The notes: generated from the letters alone by a model not told the origin. A stretch of DNA of 64,000 bases from Membranipora membranacea (GCA_914767715.1 OU612072.1:20832001-20896000); one strand, 5' to 3'. Numbered from the stretch's first letter, positions 33,625 through 44,835 are shown. Translations and numbers: made by a program.

Positions 33625-36369
33625 TCAAGTCGATAATATATGGTTGAAAAGTAAAGTTTTGAATGAACTGAACTTCTCTTTAGATCTCAAATGTAACGGT
33701 AAAGAATTGTATGTAGCAGAAACTTTGTATCTTAGATTGTCTGTATGATATAAAAGTAAATGTTTATCACGAAAATTGAACTTGGTAGTGTTTTTAAATC
33801 CTCTATATATAAATGGAGGTGTTAAAAAATTGTTTATCTTATGCGCAAAAAGTGAAGTGAAATAACAAACAAGCTTAGGAAGAGGTAGGAGTTGTAATGA
33901 TTTTGTAATGGATTCGGTTGAAATGAGATAATATGGGATGTAATGCACATTGGCGATAATGCGTAAAGCCCGTTTATGCAACAAAAATAATCTATTGAGG
34001 GCATTATTGCAGGACAAGTTGCCAATGATATGGATACCATATATAAGGTGACAATAGATAAACTGGAAGTAAAATGTGCGGGCACTTGCTATATCCAAGA
34101 AGTATCTCAAATTTTGAAGTAGGTAAACATTCCGTTGTACCTTTTTATATACATACTCTAGATGATCCTGCCATGAAAGCGAGTCATTCAACACAAAACC
34201 CAGAAGCCTTGTAGTTCTCTGTCTGTTTAGTTTTTCATGCCCTATGTACAGTTCCAGGTCATAAAGCGGATCTGAGATGTTAAGTAGCATGTAATGAGAT
34301 TTCTGAACATTTATAACCATCCGGTTACGATTGCACCAATCCAAAATGCCACTTAAATCTTCAGATGCCTTTGCCTTTAGTTGCTGAAGGTTTTTATTAG
34401 ATGACAGGAACACTGTATCATCAGCATATGCATATGATGATGAGTCTGATTTTGATGAAGTTAATAAATCATTTATGAAGATGAGAAACAAAGTTGGTGC
34501 TAGGATTGAACCTTGAGGGACCCCTATTGTGATAGGCAATCTACAAGATTCAATATTATTGAGTTTAACAAACTGCCTTCTGTCTGTCAGAAAGGTGTCA
34601 AGAAGTTTTAACATATTTCCTCCGATGCCGCAAGCCTTCAACTTGTTGTGTAGTAAAAAATGGGATACACAGTCAAATGCCTTTTTAAAATCCAGAAAAA
34701 GTAATGTCATAACATTTCCATTAATTTTCTCCACCAAAGAGTCTGAAATAATTTTAAATAAACTGTCTGAACAAGAATGGCCTTTTCTAAATCCACATTG
34801 AAGCTCATGGATGATTTTGTTCTTAGTGAGATATTCTTGCAGATGGTGATTAATGTGTTTCTCAAATATTTTTGAAAGAACAGGCAAGACTGAAATTGGC
34901 CTATAATTTGATGGGTTATTTATATCCCCAGATTTATGTATTGGTGAAACTCGAGCTAGTTTCCATGTTGAAGGGAACTGTCCTTTGCTTAAAACCCTGT
35001 TAAACATATCGGTGACAATATCCACAATATAAGGCCAAACAAGCTTCAACATCTTCACTGTAATTCTGTCAGGTCCTGTACTTTTACTATCAGGAATGTG
35101 GAACAATATTCTTGTACATGTGAAAGGGGTGAATTGTGGTATGTCTGTCAAATTATGTTTGGATACGGGAAATGTCATCTCATCTGTTACAACAAGGTTC
35201 TTTGTGATTGATTTTGCAATGGATGTGAAATGGCTGTTAAATTGATCTGCACTCAAATTTGTCGCAGGGAAAGTCTCCTTCTTTTTATTCTTTAATACAT
35301 CCCAAACAGGTTTTGTATTACCTTTAGACTCTTTAATAGTATTAGAAATAGCTCTTTTCTTCTTTTGTCAGATCATATTAGTGACATAATTTCGCTGTTT
35401 TTTATATCCTTCCCAATCACCGTTTTGTTTGAGTTGATCTCTGATTTTGATGTTCATTTTTACCTCATCATCCAACCATTTTGGAAGATTATGCGTTCTT
35501 ACAAAACGAGTCTTCTCAAACACGAGTTTTGATATAAGATGATTCAAATGGCTATAGAACTTCTCAAACATTGAGTCTATTGATCTTTCATACAGTACGT
35601 AACCAAAATTTTCCCTTGAGAATGTGTTAAAAATGTTTTCAGGTGTTGCAAATGAATAATCCAAAAATGTTACCTTACATCTTTGTTTAGATATTTTAAC
35701 ATTTCTATCAATCTCTCTTGAAGCTACTATCATGAAATGATCACTCAGTGAATATTTGATGACACCAGATTTAGCAATATTGTCACTTTTACTTGAATAG
35801 ATGTGGTCAATTAGTGTCCTTGATGAATTAGTTATGCGAGTGGGTTCAGATATAAGTTGATTCAACAGTAGTGGAGAGGTAACATTATCTAACCACCTGT
35901 TTTTCGAAGTTGGATTCAGCAAATCAATATTGAAATCACCAAATATTATAATTTCATCGTTCAAACCATAACAACGCTCGACAAACTCTGAAAAGTCTGT
36001 GTTCCATGATGCTTTTGATTGGGGAGGACTATATAAGTATGTGACCAAAAAACTCTTTTGGCTTCTGGGTCTGACCTTGACTGTTATACTCTCATCCATG
36101 TAAAGATCTAAATTTTCCAGATGTTCAATGACCAGTGAATCATGGACATAGCAGAGTAATCCCCCACCATTGTTACAGAGCCTATCCCTTCTTATCATCG
36201 TATATCCTGGTACCTCATATAGGCAGCTGTCATCATTTTCATTCAAAAATGTTTCAGCCAAACACAGTATACTAAATTTGTGATCACTAAGAATTAAACG
36301 AACCTCTTCCAGTTTGCTTGCCAATCCACGGATATTAAGATATGCGCTATGAAAATTCATTGCCATCAT
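33625..36369 (-). pseudogene. LINE ORF2: endonuclease and reverse transcriptase with one internal stop
   Basis: 914 codons with a single in-frame TGA at 35368-35370. The N-terminal APE endonuclease shows LCLAETFL (catalytic Glu), GGGLLCYV, IIFGDFNID, TLIDHIYSS and the C-terminal SDHF. After the stop come RT motifs: SNYRPISVLPVLSKIFEK, ALQCGFRKGHS-like QCGFRKGHSC, FLDFKKAFD, GVPQGSILAP and the catalytic YADD, then a thumb region with SWQDHLEYVYKK and a C-terminal segment ending HILST. The reading frame is otherwise clean. The motif set fits the CR1/L2/Jockey group; the exact clade cannot be decided by eye. Confidence 0.85.
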
Positions 36370-37946
36370 AGAAGTTTTTCAAAATGGCATTTAAGTTTAA
36401 GTGAGTCTAAAATCATACCTTGACTGAGGACCATGTTGTATTGGTCCTGAGTGTCAAACTTTACTTTAAAGATGCGCATTTTCTTTTCCCCTTTGTAAAT
36501 CCTTATAGCTGAAGAGTTGGGGAAATTCTGTGATATCTCTTTTATTACAATTTCATCATCAGCATCGATAGGAATGCCTCTCAGCATACCAGTGTTGACT
36601 TTTGCTGATTCTGGATTGATTGTCTTTCTTACTTGCGAATTTTCAAATACTAATGTATTCCAAGTGTTTATCAACTTGGTCACTGTCTTTTCATCGCGAA
36701 GGTGCAGCATAATTTTTGGAGATTCTGTCTTGAAATTGTAGGTTGTTATGTTTTCTATGATTGTTGGGCCGAATTCACGGTTAATCTCACGTCTGATGTT
36801 GTCTTGATTATAGTTTTGGTAGGTTTTTGATGACTTGTTGATACTTATTACGATGCAGTGCTTGGGGTTGAAGTTGTTTGGACGAGCTGTTTTTGTAATA
36901 GATGGCATGTGATCTGGTGTGTTGGATGTAGTTGCCGGTGAACTTGGTGTTGGTGTGTTTTGATGTGTTGTTGATGAAGGAATATTTCTGTGGAGTTGTC
37001 TACTGCTGCTTGCAACTGATGACCATTGTTGTGTGGTGTTAAGAGTTTGAGTTGGAAGATATGTTTGTTGTACGGTATTTTTGGAATTTGATGGACATTC
37101 CTTTGTACTAGGGCTCTCAGAAAAAGCACTAGTAAATTTATCCAATTTAACCTGCATGCTGTCCATCTTCTCCTGCATGCTGTCCATCTTCTCCATCATA
37201 ATAGAAAGCACGCCATGTAGAGTTCTGCATGACGCACATCCGGGACTCTCCCCACAATCTCTGTCCCTGGAATGACTGGGAGCGCTGTCGACGAATGGAG
37301 CAGAAGTCTCCATTGTCTCAGACAGGGAACACTGAGAAGACTCTGGCAGTGAGACTGTAGATCCCCCTAGAGCACCTTGTGTGCTTTGTTGTTGAGTTGT
37401 GCTGCTGTTGGCATTGGTTTGTTTACTTTTCAGCGATTCCATTGCATTTGAGCATGAGGAACGGACTTTCTCGTTTAAATTGGCAATTGTTTCTGGCTGT
37501 AATTCATCTACCAGCTTAGAGTAGTGACTTATAAACACATCCACATCTTTGATAGCATTCACCAGTATTCTAGAGGTGGTATGGTAAAAGTTTGCAGTAT
37601 AAAGGCGTCTATCCGATTTCTTCTTGTTTTTAACGGTGAATATGGTGGCTGTTGTGTTTTTGTCCTTATCTTTATTCATTTTCCTAGTTACATAAAGATA
37701 TTGCTCCTGAATTGATGTTTGAAATATAGATCTGACAAGCTCAAAAACAGCTGTGCTGCAGTCAACGACAATTTGGATGTTTCCCGGATTACCTTTTATG
37801 GTGATAGACTCATCAGTGGTAGTAGAGTCGATTTTCTTTTGTAATGCCTTCAACTTGTTGAGCGAATAGGTGAAGATATTATCCTCAGCATCATCCTCAT
37901 CAGGATCATTACTGGAAATGAGTTTTCTCTTCTTGCCTTTGTTCAT
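36366..37946 (-). CDS. LINE ORF1 protein
   Basis: 526 codons, complete. The N-terminus is charged, and residues about 250-275 repeat EKMDSMQ and are predicted coiled coil, as in trimeric ORF1 proteins. A Ser/Thr/Gln/Pro-rich linker follows, and the last about 170 residues (from HCIVISINKSS) have alternating basic and hydrophobic positions like an RNA-binding domain. The role expected from the family is nucleic-acid binding and chaperoning of the element RNA. The stop overlaps the ORF2 start by ATGA, suggesting coupled re-initiation. Confidence 0.75.
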   Translation of the reverse strand: MNKGKKRKLISSNDPDEDDAEDNIFTYSLNKLKALQKKIDSTTTDESITIKGNPGNIQIVVDCSTAVFELVRSIFQTSIQEQYLYVTRKMNKDKDKNTTATIFTVKNKKKSDRRLYTANFYHTTSRILVNAIKDVDVFISHYSKLVDELQPETIANLNEKVRSSCSNAMESLKSKQTNANSSTTQQQSTQGALGGSTVSLPESSQCSLSETMETSAPFVDSAPSHSRDRDCGESPGCASCRTLHGVLSIMMEKMDSMQEKMDSMQVKLDKFTSAFSESPSTKECPSNSKNTVQQTYLPTQTLNTTQQWSSVASSSRQLHRNIPSSTTHQNTPTPSSPATTSNTPDHMPSITKTARPNNFNPKHCIVISINKSSKTYQNYNQDNIRREINREFGPTIIENITTYNFKTESPKIMLHLRDEKTVTKLINTWNTLVFENSQVRKTINPESAKVNTGMLRGIPIDADDEIVIKEISQNFPNSSAIRIYKGEKKMRIFKVKFDTQDQYNMVLSQGMILDSLKLKCHFEKLL

Positions 37947-38089
37947 TTTGGGTGAAAATTACCCCGATTTATTGTCAATTTTTCTGGAGCTCAGATTTTT
38001 TCAGCCTTGCGCTTCAAGAATTCAACAATCAACTATTACATGACCTATTACAAGAATTACAACTATTACAAGAATTCAACAATCAACAT

Positions 38090-38399
38090 GACCTAGCTCC
38101 TTTCTCCCTTCTTTAAAATTTGCATTGTATCATAGGCATAAAGAAATACTTGCTAAAAATTGAAGATGTAGCTTCCATTGACTAATCAAAAACTTAAAGT
38201 GACAGCTGAGCAAATTCGCAGTAACAAGCGTAAGCATGCCTTTAAAGGCATATCAAAACAGTGTTCATGACCCGAATTAGGTCAAAGACCAATCATAATA
38301 TACCCCCATCTCCACTCTAGCTTCTTTGTGCTATACACAATAACATCCTTCTTGATAGCAAAATTCCTGAATCATCAAGTTTTCCAAGCAAAAACATAC
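38090..38399. other. Short intronic or 3' stretch of gene C
   Basis: Follows the last recognisable C exon and leads into the LINE 5' end. No exon or motif recognised. Confidence 0.4.
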
Positions 38400-38511
38400 C
38401 TCTGGATTAAATCTGATTTCATATGTATATTGAATCTGGCCATGGAGATCACAAGTCTCAAGAGCTAAGAGGGCTTTTGATCGACCTGGTTCACCGGGTA
38501 CAAAGGAAAAG
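38400..38511 (-). CDS. Gene C exon, most 3' one recognised
   Basis: A 112-nt exon bounded by an ATTCTCAG acceptor and a GTATGTTT donor. It continues the frame of 39203-39401 (CC plus C) and ends in phase 0. It encodes FSFVPGEPGRSKALLALE followed by a Cys and QYTYEIRFNPE. Not a recognised domain. Further exons, including any transmembrane segment, would have to lie beyond the LINE or be lost. Confidence 0.55.
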
Positions 38512-39202
38512 CTGAGAATTTGTAATTTTCAGTGGTTGTGTTATAACTAAGTTTTGTATTTTGATTGATCATAATGAAAATTATAAAAGAGTACATCTTT
38601 TTCTACAACTCTAAGTTTACTACCAGTGTTGCTGAATACTTGTTTTTACATTTGATTAGAGAACAATACCGTACATTATATTATGAAAAGTAAGGACGTA
38701 GGGGTTCTAAGAAGAGAGTAGGTTAGCACAGCAACCTGACTAACCTCTGACACTATCCCCAATCATCTAAATTTTAATCAATCGATGGAATCGCCAGGTA
38801 TATTAACTATTTAAGTAGCTTCTGTCCTTGTTATCACTACTAAAGGCCACACTGTAACGTGGTGCAACCTGGTTTAACTCGTTACTTTGTTAGACACAGG
38901 AATCTGTTCTCTTGTCATACTTCTTATTACGAAGACACGAAGAAGTCAGCACCAGCTCAGCGTACGCTCCTGTCTTTGTCTTAGTTGGATAAACCACCCT
39001 GCATGAATCATAGAGAGAGAGAGAAAAGTCTGGATACTGCTCAGTTTGTCTCTATATTACTTACTCCCTTCACTTAGATAAAAAAAATCTGAGACTTGCC
39101 ACAGAGAGTAATCTTTGCATAAAATTCCATAAGGATCCAACCTCATTGCACAATTAATACAATTGAAATCAAAATACCACGCTTCTAAATAAAATCACTC
39201 AC

Positions 39203-39401
39203 GGTGGTATCCTAGAGATGACCAGCATGCTCAGAGTAGGATATCTGCTCCGTTCAATGAGTCTGTCTGTCAGTCTCTGTTTCAGTGCATTCGGTATTTC
39301 TGTTACTGAACCATCAAATGTGACATCAGTAGACCAGGTTACTGTCAGAGTATCATTCTCACAAGTCAGCATAGCCTGAGAACCCGCCTGTGACCTGCAG
39401 T
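39203..39401 (-). CDS. Gene C exon, Cys-containing extracellular segment
   Basis: A 199-nt exon with TTTTGCAG acceptor and GTGAGT donor, in phase with the preceding exon. It encodes a segment starting NCRSQAGSQAMLTCENDT with TVTWSTDV, which looks like part of an Ig- or beta-sandwich-type fold; this is only a resemblance. It then has IERSRYPTLSMLVISRIPP at its end. No lesion seen. Confidence 0.65.
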
Positions 39402-39814
39402 CTGCAAAACGGAATTTGATATAACAGTAGTTACAGAAGAAGATATTCAACATGTCCAGAGAGAGACAGAGTGACATGATGGGCATAATGAGAACTTTGA
39501 CCTCTTGATCTTTCGAGCTAATAATTGTCATCATTATGCGGTGATTTTTCTAAAGACCTACGCAGGTAGCATCATCCATTTGTATTTGGTCAATGATGAG
39601 CAAAAGTAGCGCAGCGAATTCAAAACTAACATCGCCTAAATTTTCAGTTTTCAGTTGACAAAGTAGCTGCCACAGTTTTTATCCCCATGGTTAAACAAGG
39701 AGGAGTTTATGATGGGATTTTGAATTGGCCTGTCCCTTATTATGTTTGGTCATTATCAACATTGCAGTTACAATAATTAAGCCCAATATTTATCTTGATA
39801 ATAAATTAACTTAC

Positions 39815-39955
39815 TGTGTTGACATATATCCTTTATCTGGTTGACATTACTATTGGCGACGCTTGTAAGAGTAGATAGAGCAACATTATCAGTCAGCACT
39901 GTACACTTTATATCATATCTAGCAACCAGTTCTATTTGTCTCAGCAAAAGGTAGT
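39815..39955 (-). CDS. Gene C exon equivalent to the gene A exon at the window start
   Basis: A 141-nt phase 1-1 exon (TTCAG acceptor, GTAAGT donor), encoding DYLLLRQIELVARYDIKC and onward to NQIKDICQH. Alignment with positions 1-127 anchors unit 2 on unit 1. Family unknown. Confidence 0.72.
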
Positions 39956-40327
39956 CTGAAAAATCAAAGGTTGAATATCATAGCGGGTAGAGGCCTACTT
40001 CAGACATGAACTTGCAGAAAAACATTTTAGCTGACTGATAACCGTGGTAACAAAATTCCATTCTAGTGTGTTGAACACACCAATAAAGACAACTATAACC
40101 TATGAAGCAAATTGGCAATAATCAGCAATAACAATTCTGAATGATAATGGTCATATCAAATTGACTCAGGCATACTTTGTGTGCAGTCAATTAAATGTGA
40201 TTTTTTCATATATGCTTTTTTTATTTTGAAGGTTTCGAAGTTTAAATTTGAGGTCGATCCTGACATCATCAATGTTTTGAGCATCAAGCCTCAAGATTGC
40301 ACTTTCAACCTCAATCTATCAACATAC

Positions 40328-40513
40328 CTTTAATTTCTACAGTGACATTACAGGGATTATTTCCACCGACTATCTCATACTCATAACTACCGACTGGTAA
40401 CTTCATTCTGTGTGTGATACCTTCTATAGACAGATCTACATCAGCTAATCCAGTAGCAGGAGAGACAACTTCTCGTATCGTATCCGGGCAGGTCATATGT
40501 AGTTTTGAGGTGC
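40328..40513 (-). CDS. Gene C extra HYR-like exon
   Basis: A 186-nt phase 1-1 exon with TTCACAG acceptor and GTATGT donor. The module begins MTCPDTIREVVSP and ends LPVGSYEYEIVGGNNPC then NVTVEIKG. The C-P-D start, the P-V-G-S-Y turn and the C-x-V-x-V end match the hyalin-repeat pattern better than any other module here. Gene A lacks this exon between the aligned neighbours; because all exons are phase 1-1, its loss or gain keeps the frame. Confidence 0.72.
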
Positions 40514-40783
40514 CTGTGAAGTATTACATAATACCTTCTGATCACAAAGATTTTTGTGGTACTAATTGACTAGGTATAAAAAACTTTAAATTTGAGATTC
40601 GAGGAGGAATTGACTTGAGGCAATGTTGGGATTTTCATAAAGGTGTTTGTATACCAAGTTTGATAGTGATATCGTCATTGCATAGTGTGTTCTGTGACCA
40701 CTGTGTAGTTCTTTTACAGTTTTACAAGGTATGACAATGAGCGCCTGAAAGCAGCTAACAAAATCAGCTATATGTATACTCAC

Positions 40784-40954
40784 CATTGTTCACTACTGTT
40801 ATAGTTATAGTACAGTTGTCTCTATGGACTACGTGACTGCCTACTGCAAATCCAATCCGCTGGTCAGGAGCTGTACCCACAAAGGCTTTCTCATCATCAG
40901 ACGTCACATACAGTGTCATGTTGATGTCCTGACAAGGTGGTCTGGTGGTTGTCT
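40784..40954 (-). CDS. Gene C second HYR-like module exon
   Basis: A 171-nt phase 1-1 exon, counterpart of 583-753. It encodes PPCQDINMTLYVTSDDEKAF, then RIGFAVGSHVVHRDNCTI and VVNN at the donor. Frame and splice sites are intact. Confidence 0.75.
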
Positions 40955-41112
40955 CTACAGGTAATAATAGATATTCATTTTGATGTGATATTTTTAATTG
41001 ATGAAGTTTAAAATGTGACAGCTGAAAATACATTTAGACAACTACAAGTACAGCAAATTATGATGAAAGGTTTCTTAACTTGGCAATATTTATGACGTAT
41101 ATTCATACTCAC

Positions 41113-41343
41113 CGTTTTTTATAACTTCGATATTCACAGCGCAGTTGTCTTTATAAATCACATGACTACCCACAGCGAGTCTAGTCTGTATGTCAGGAGT
41201 GATGTCCACTTGTGCTTGCTCCTCATCGGATGTCACATACACTGTCATGTTTCTGTCCTGACAAGGGGCATTGGAGGTGGTCGTCTGTGTAGTAGTTGAT
41301 GGTGTGGTAGTTGTAGGTATTGGCGTAGTTGCCAGTCTGGGAT
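41113..41343 (-). CDS. Gene C Thr-rich stalk plus first HYR-like module
   Basis: A 231-nt phase 1-1 exon, same length as 964-1194. A Thr/Pro-rich linker (ATTPIPTTTTPSTTTQTT) precedes the module APCQDRNMTVYVTSDEE, RLAVGSHVIYKDNC. The linker would be heavily O-glycosylated if secreted. Confidence 0.76.
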
Positions 41344-41708
41344 CTAGAATGTTAAAATATTTAGTATCGTGGAGTCAATTTTAAAATACCTTTCAAACGA
41401 AATCAAGAGAATTTTAAAAATTATGGTTTCAACAGGAATATGAACAGAATTTCCAAGGCTGCTACTCTTCTTTATGATTTAATTATTTCATATCTCATTT
41501 GTTGGAGTAATTTTTTTATGTGAGGCAAAAGTGGTAATTTTGATCATTGATATAATATTTAGTAAAATCAGCTACTATGTTGTCTCACAAGATTATCAGG
41601 CGGGAATAGCTAAGGCGATAAAATGGATCAGCAAATATTACCTATAAATTCAACTTGAGATAACAGAGATAGCATTAAACTATCAATAAATATATACAGT
41701 GTACTCAC

Positions 41709-42580
41709 ACATGAACTGCTGGATTCTGCCGGTTTGTCCGACAAACAGAGAAGTATTAGTGATAAGTAGAGACCTGGGAAAGCCCAGACATCCTGAGCAA
41801 AGATCCAGTGTGGATACTCTGTCTGAGTTCATGTCTACGAGTCGGATCCTTTTATTGGTCTTATCAGCCACAAGTAGTGTCTGATGACCTATGAAAACGA
41901 GGTCACGTGGGTAGTTGAATAGAGAGTTAAAGAGGGAGCTGTCTGTGTAGCCTGAGGTCCCTGGTGATCCTGAGATCAGTGTTATTATCTTCTCTCTATA
42001 TGTGATACGGTAGAGAGCGTGTTCCCATGTTGTAACATACAGGTCCCCGTTGTCATCCTGTGTCAGGTGTGTGATAGATTGGAGTCGGTCGGACTTGGCG
42101 AAAGTACCGGCAGAGGCTGAGCTTACGTCGACAGTCCTCACAGCTTTGTTATAGTAATCAGTGACGAGAAGCTGATCAACATCATTATTGTCTTGTGTTA
42201 CAGACCAGGGACCGGAGAACTGACCGGGGTGACCATCTGAGTATCCCGATGACTTACACTGTCCGCTGAAGACAGAGGTGATCCCTGTGTGACGGTTAAT
42301 CTCTCTCAGACAGTGATTATTAGAGTCAGCTACAATTACATGCCTATCTGTGACCTGTGTGAATCCTTGGATATAAAGGAACCGAGCCTCAGATCCTCTC
42401 CCCTCTCTGTATCCGTACTCAGTATTGTTCCCGGCTATGGACGTATATGTTTTACCATCGCTGGTCTTCAGTGAGTAGCGGTTTGTGTACAGGATGTGAC
42501 CGGGCTTGAAGATATCTTCTGCCATGTGGTAAACATAGTAAGTGGTGGTGGTGAAGTTTGTAGCTGTAGATCTCTCTAAT
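41709..42580 (-). CDS. Gene C NHL-type beta-propeller exon
   Basis: An 872-nt exon, fully open, with TTACAG acceptor and GTGAGTAC donor. Blade signatures include VIVADSNNHCLREI, LLVTDYYNKAVRTVDV and LLVADKTNKRIRLVDM. The exon aligns with gene A without indels. The first residues ERSTATNFTTTTYYVYHM are a short Thr-rich linker to the leader exon. Despite the broken leader exon of this copy, no stop or shift has accumulated here. Confidence 0.86.
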
Positions 42581-43243
42581 CTGTAATATTAATATTGTTA
42601 TGTAAATGGACGATGTTTGTTAATTTGATTGTATTAACGCGGTAATTATTGAACAAAAATACCACTGATATTGCAAATGCAATATTTTAAATTAAGAATT
42701 TTAATGAAATGTATTTTTCGTATTCTAAGTATTTATGTGCTGGTGGGTGAATCAAATATATCAGAATTATTAATTTTTCCCAAAATTGATTCAATTTGAT
42801 TCAAATGGATAATTGTGTTTTCTATCAACCAATTAAATTTAAATGCAGGTTATGCACCAGACACCAAATTATATAATATTTTACACGCGGCTTTTGTTCA
42901 CAGTAAATTTTTGTTATTCGGAGTTGTCTCATGTTACACGCCATGAGGAGGCAATACACAAAATTTTAATTAAGCGACCTAAATTCGAAATCTTGAGTAA
43001 AACAGATATTTGCTTCAATTAATCAACAAAAATGTTTGCAATGTATAAATTACAAAAAAGTAACAGCTTGTACCAAAATTAATGTGTAATATCACAAGTC
43101 ACAAGAAGGAATGAAACGATCAAATGATTAGTTCACTGTACATTGCCTACCCTGAATCTGATATTTTTACTAAAGGATATTCTAGCATAGAACTCAGAAG
43201 GCTTTCAAACCCCTATTTATCACATCAATGGAGAGTGACTCAC

Positions 43244-43311
43244 TGATCAACTAGAGACTGGGTATCCTGATCCATACACCACCCGGTATTTAGTGTCACA
43301 CAACATAACAC
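43244..43311 (-). CDS. Gene C exon 2
   Basis: 68 nt, acceptor CTGTCAAAACA region ending GACAG, donor GTGAGT; same phase as in A. In the A frame it reads VLCCVTLNTGWCMDQ and onward in frame to the propeller. When joined to its own damaged exon 1 it would be read in a different frame and stop. Confidence 0.65.
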
Positions 43312-43582
43312 CTGTCAAAACAATGATGGTATTAAATAAGTTTGTTACCAAAGAAATAAGCAAGGTACTGTAGGTTAGGGGGGGGAGAGACACCTCTCAT
43401 GCAAAGAGAATACTGATTCCCCATTGAGACCCTCTGCACACTCATCATATAAGTGTTATGTCAGGGTTAAAGTATGTCATGCTTGTAATCTTATGTACTA
43501 TAACTACTTCTTTTTTTTCCAGGATTATTACATAATATCAATTTTAAGGTTATAATTGAATTGCAATTCACATTGTACTTAC

Positions 43583-43607
43583 AAGGAAAAGTGCCGAATA
43601 TCTTCAT
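43583..43607 (-). pseudogene. Gene C exon 1 remnant: 29-bp deletion in the leader
   Basis: The first ATG and the GTAAGTAC donor match gene A, but the 29 bases between the GGC codon and the ACTTTTCCTT before the donor are missing. The loss is not a multiple of three and puts exon 2 out of frame, with TGA reached near its end. No upstream in-frame ATG restores the frame. Gene C therefore needs a different first exon, or is a recent pseudogene. Confidence 0.65.
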
Positions 43608-44169
43608 TGGACTATAGCAATATTAATTCTACAGCTCTAGTCTCTCCTCAGTACGGTAAGTGAATGAACTGGCAGTGAACATAAACCCGCTGCAGAGGTA
43701 TTTAGCTAGCGGCAACTAATATTTAACCAGTTATCTTTTATGTGCGTCAAACTTCAGATAAGAGAGCCGAGTAAACCTTTCTCTGCCTGGTACTGAATAC
43801 TGTTGACGTAGGAATCTCTTATCAGTGTAAACATTTGAAGGTAGCTATATTGGACAAAATCACGTATCCTGTTTTAACAAGGTCCCCAATATTGAACCAG
43901 GGTACTGCTGTGTGCGTCAGAGACCTGATAAGGAGGACAAGTGAAACTTTCACTGCTCAGTACTCAACCATGCTAATCCGATGATTCGTATATCACTTTA
44001 AATGTTACAGGAGGCAACAAATTTAATTTCTACGAAAAGGAATGTAAATGATGGCATGCCTGCCTGAGTTTCACTTGATGAGGCCTGATGTTTACAAGGC
44101 GGAAAATGATAACCAGGAATGACAACTCTTTGTTTGTCATCAATATCTCTCTAACGGCACACAATTCTT
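43608..44169. other. Gene C upstream region
   Basis: Aligns with 3492-4080 upstream of A, including the paired GATAAGAG (43758) and CTCTTATC (43816) module. It ends at the 8-bp target duplication CAATTCTT (44162-44169). Confidence 0.55.
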
Positions 44170-44795
44170 CAGTTAGGTGCAGTATCAGAGATTTTTCAGC
44201 TTTTCTACGTTCTACAATCGTGTTTGTAGATCGAAGATTTGTAGATGGTCGGAAACGTAGATATTACAGAAATTTTTGTAGAATATCACATATCAACTGT
44301 TTCAATGAAGGGTCGTCCCCTCACAATATCGGGTAGATAACTTCTTAATAACACTAATCAAGTTGTAGAAACAATTGGGAAGACAACTCCATTCCCCTTA
44401 TAGTTATCTACCCTTGGAAATTTGACATCGATATTGGCAATAGGCATTTAATGTCTATGTGTTTAAAAGCTCCGCCCTTATTTCAGTCCAATACTGTGGA
44501 ATTGTTAGAAACGTAGAAAATCCATTATAGCATATATGAATTGTTAGCAGCAATCTAAGATTTTGTAGAAAATGATTATCACCTTCACTTCAGAGAGTGA
44601 TTGAAAAAGTGACTGAATTATTCTTCTCTCTACATTATTTATCAAGAGGTAAGTGTTGACTATGTGATAATTTGGAAATAGTGGAGTGTTGAACTGAGCA
44701 ATGAACTGAGAATGAATGAAACTAATAAATATAATATAATGAGATGAGATGAGGGGAAAATTGGTAGGACAGGTGGTTGGGGTAGTGAGACTCAT

Positions 44796-44835
44796 AGCAA
44801 TGAACTCCCTCTCCCTCAAGAGGGAGTTCATTGCT
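44796..44835. repeat. Perfect 17-bp inverted repeat
   Basis: AGCAATGAACTCCCTCT and its exact inverse separated by six bases; would form a strong hairpin. Confidence 0.8.

Larger units (their letters stand above)
33500..38020 (-). mobile_element. CR1/L2/Jockey-group non-LTR retrotransposon (LINE)
   Basis: Two-frame LINE on the minus strand with ORF1 (37946-36366), ORF2 (36369-33625) and a short 3' region containing AATAAA near 33510. ORF2 has an APE-type endonuclease and a reverse transcriptase. The 3' boundary lies between about 33470 and 33500 because the repeat array continues to there. The 5' end is somewhere between 37950 and 38090. Target duplications could not be found. Only one in-frame stop was seen in 4.3 kb, so the copy is young. 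It lies in or just beyond the 3' part of gene C. Confidence 0.85.

Noticed and set aside
33440-33748. 102-codon plus-strand frame
   Set aside because: Antisense to the LINE 3' end; no independent support.
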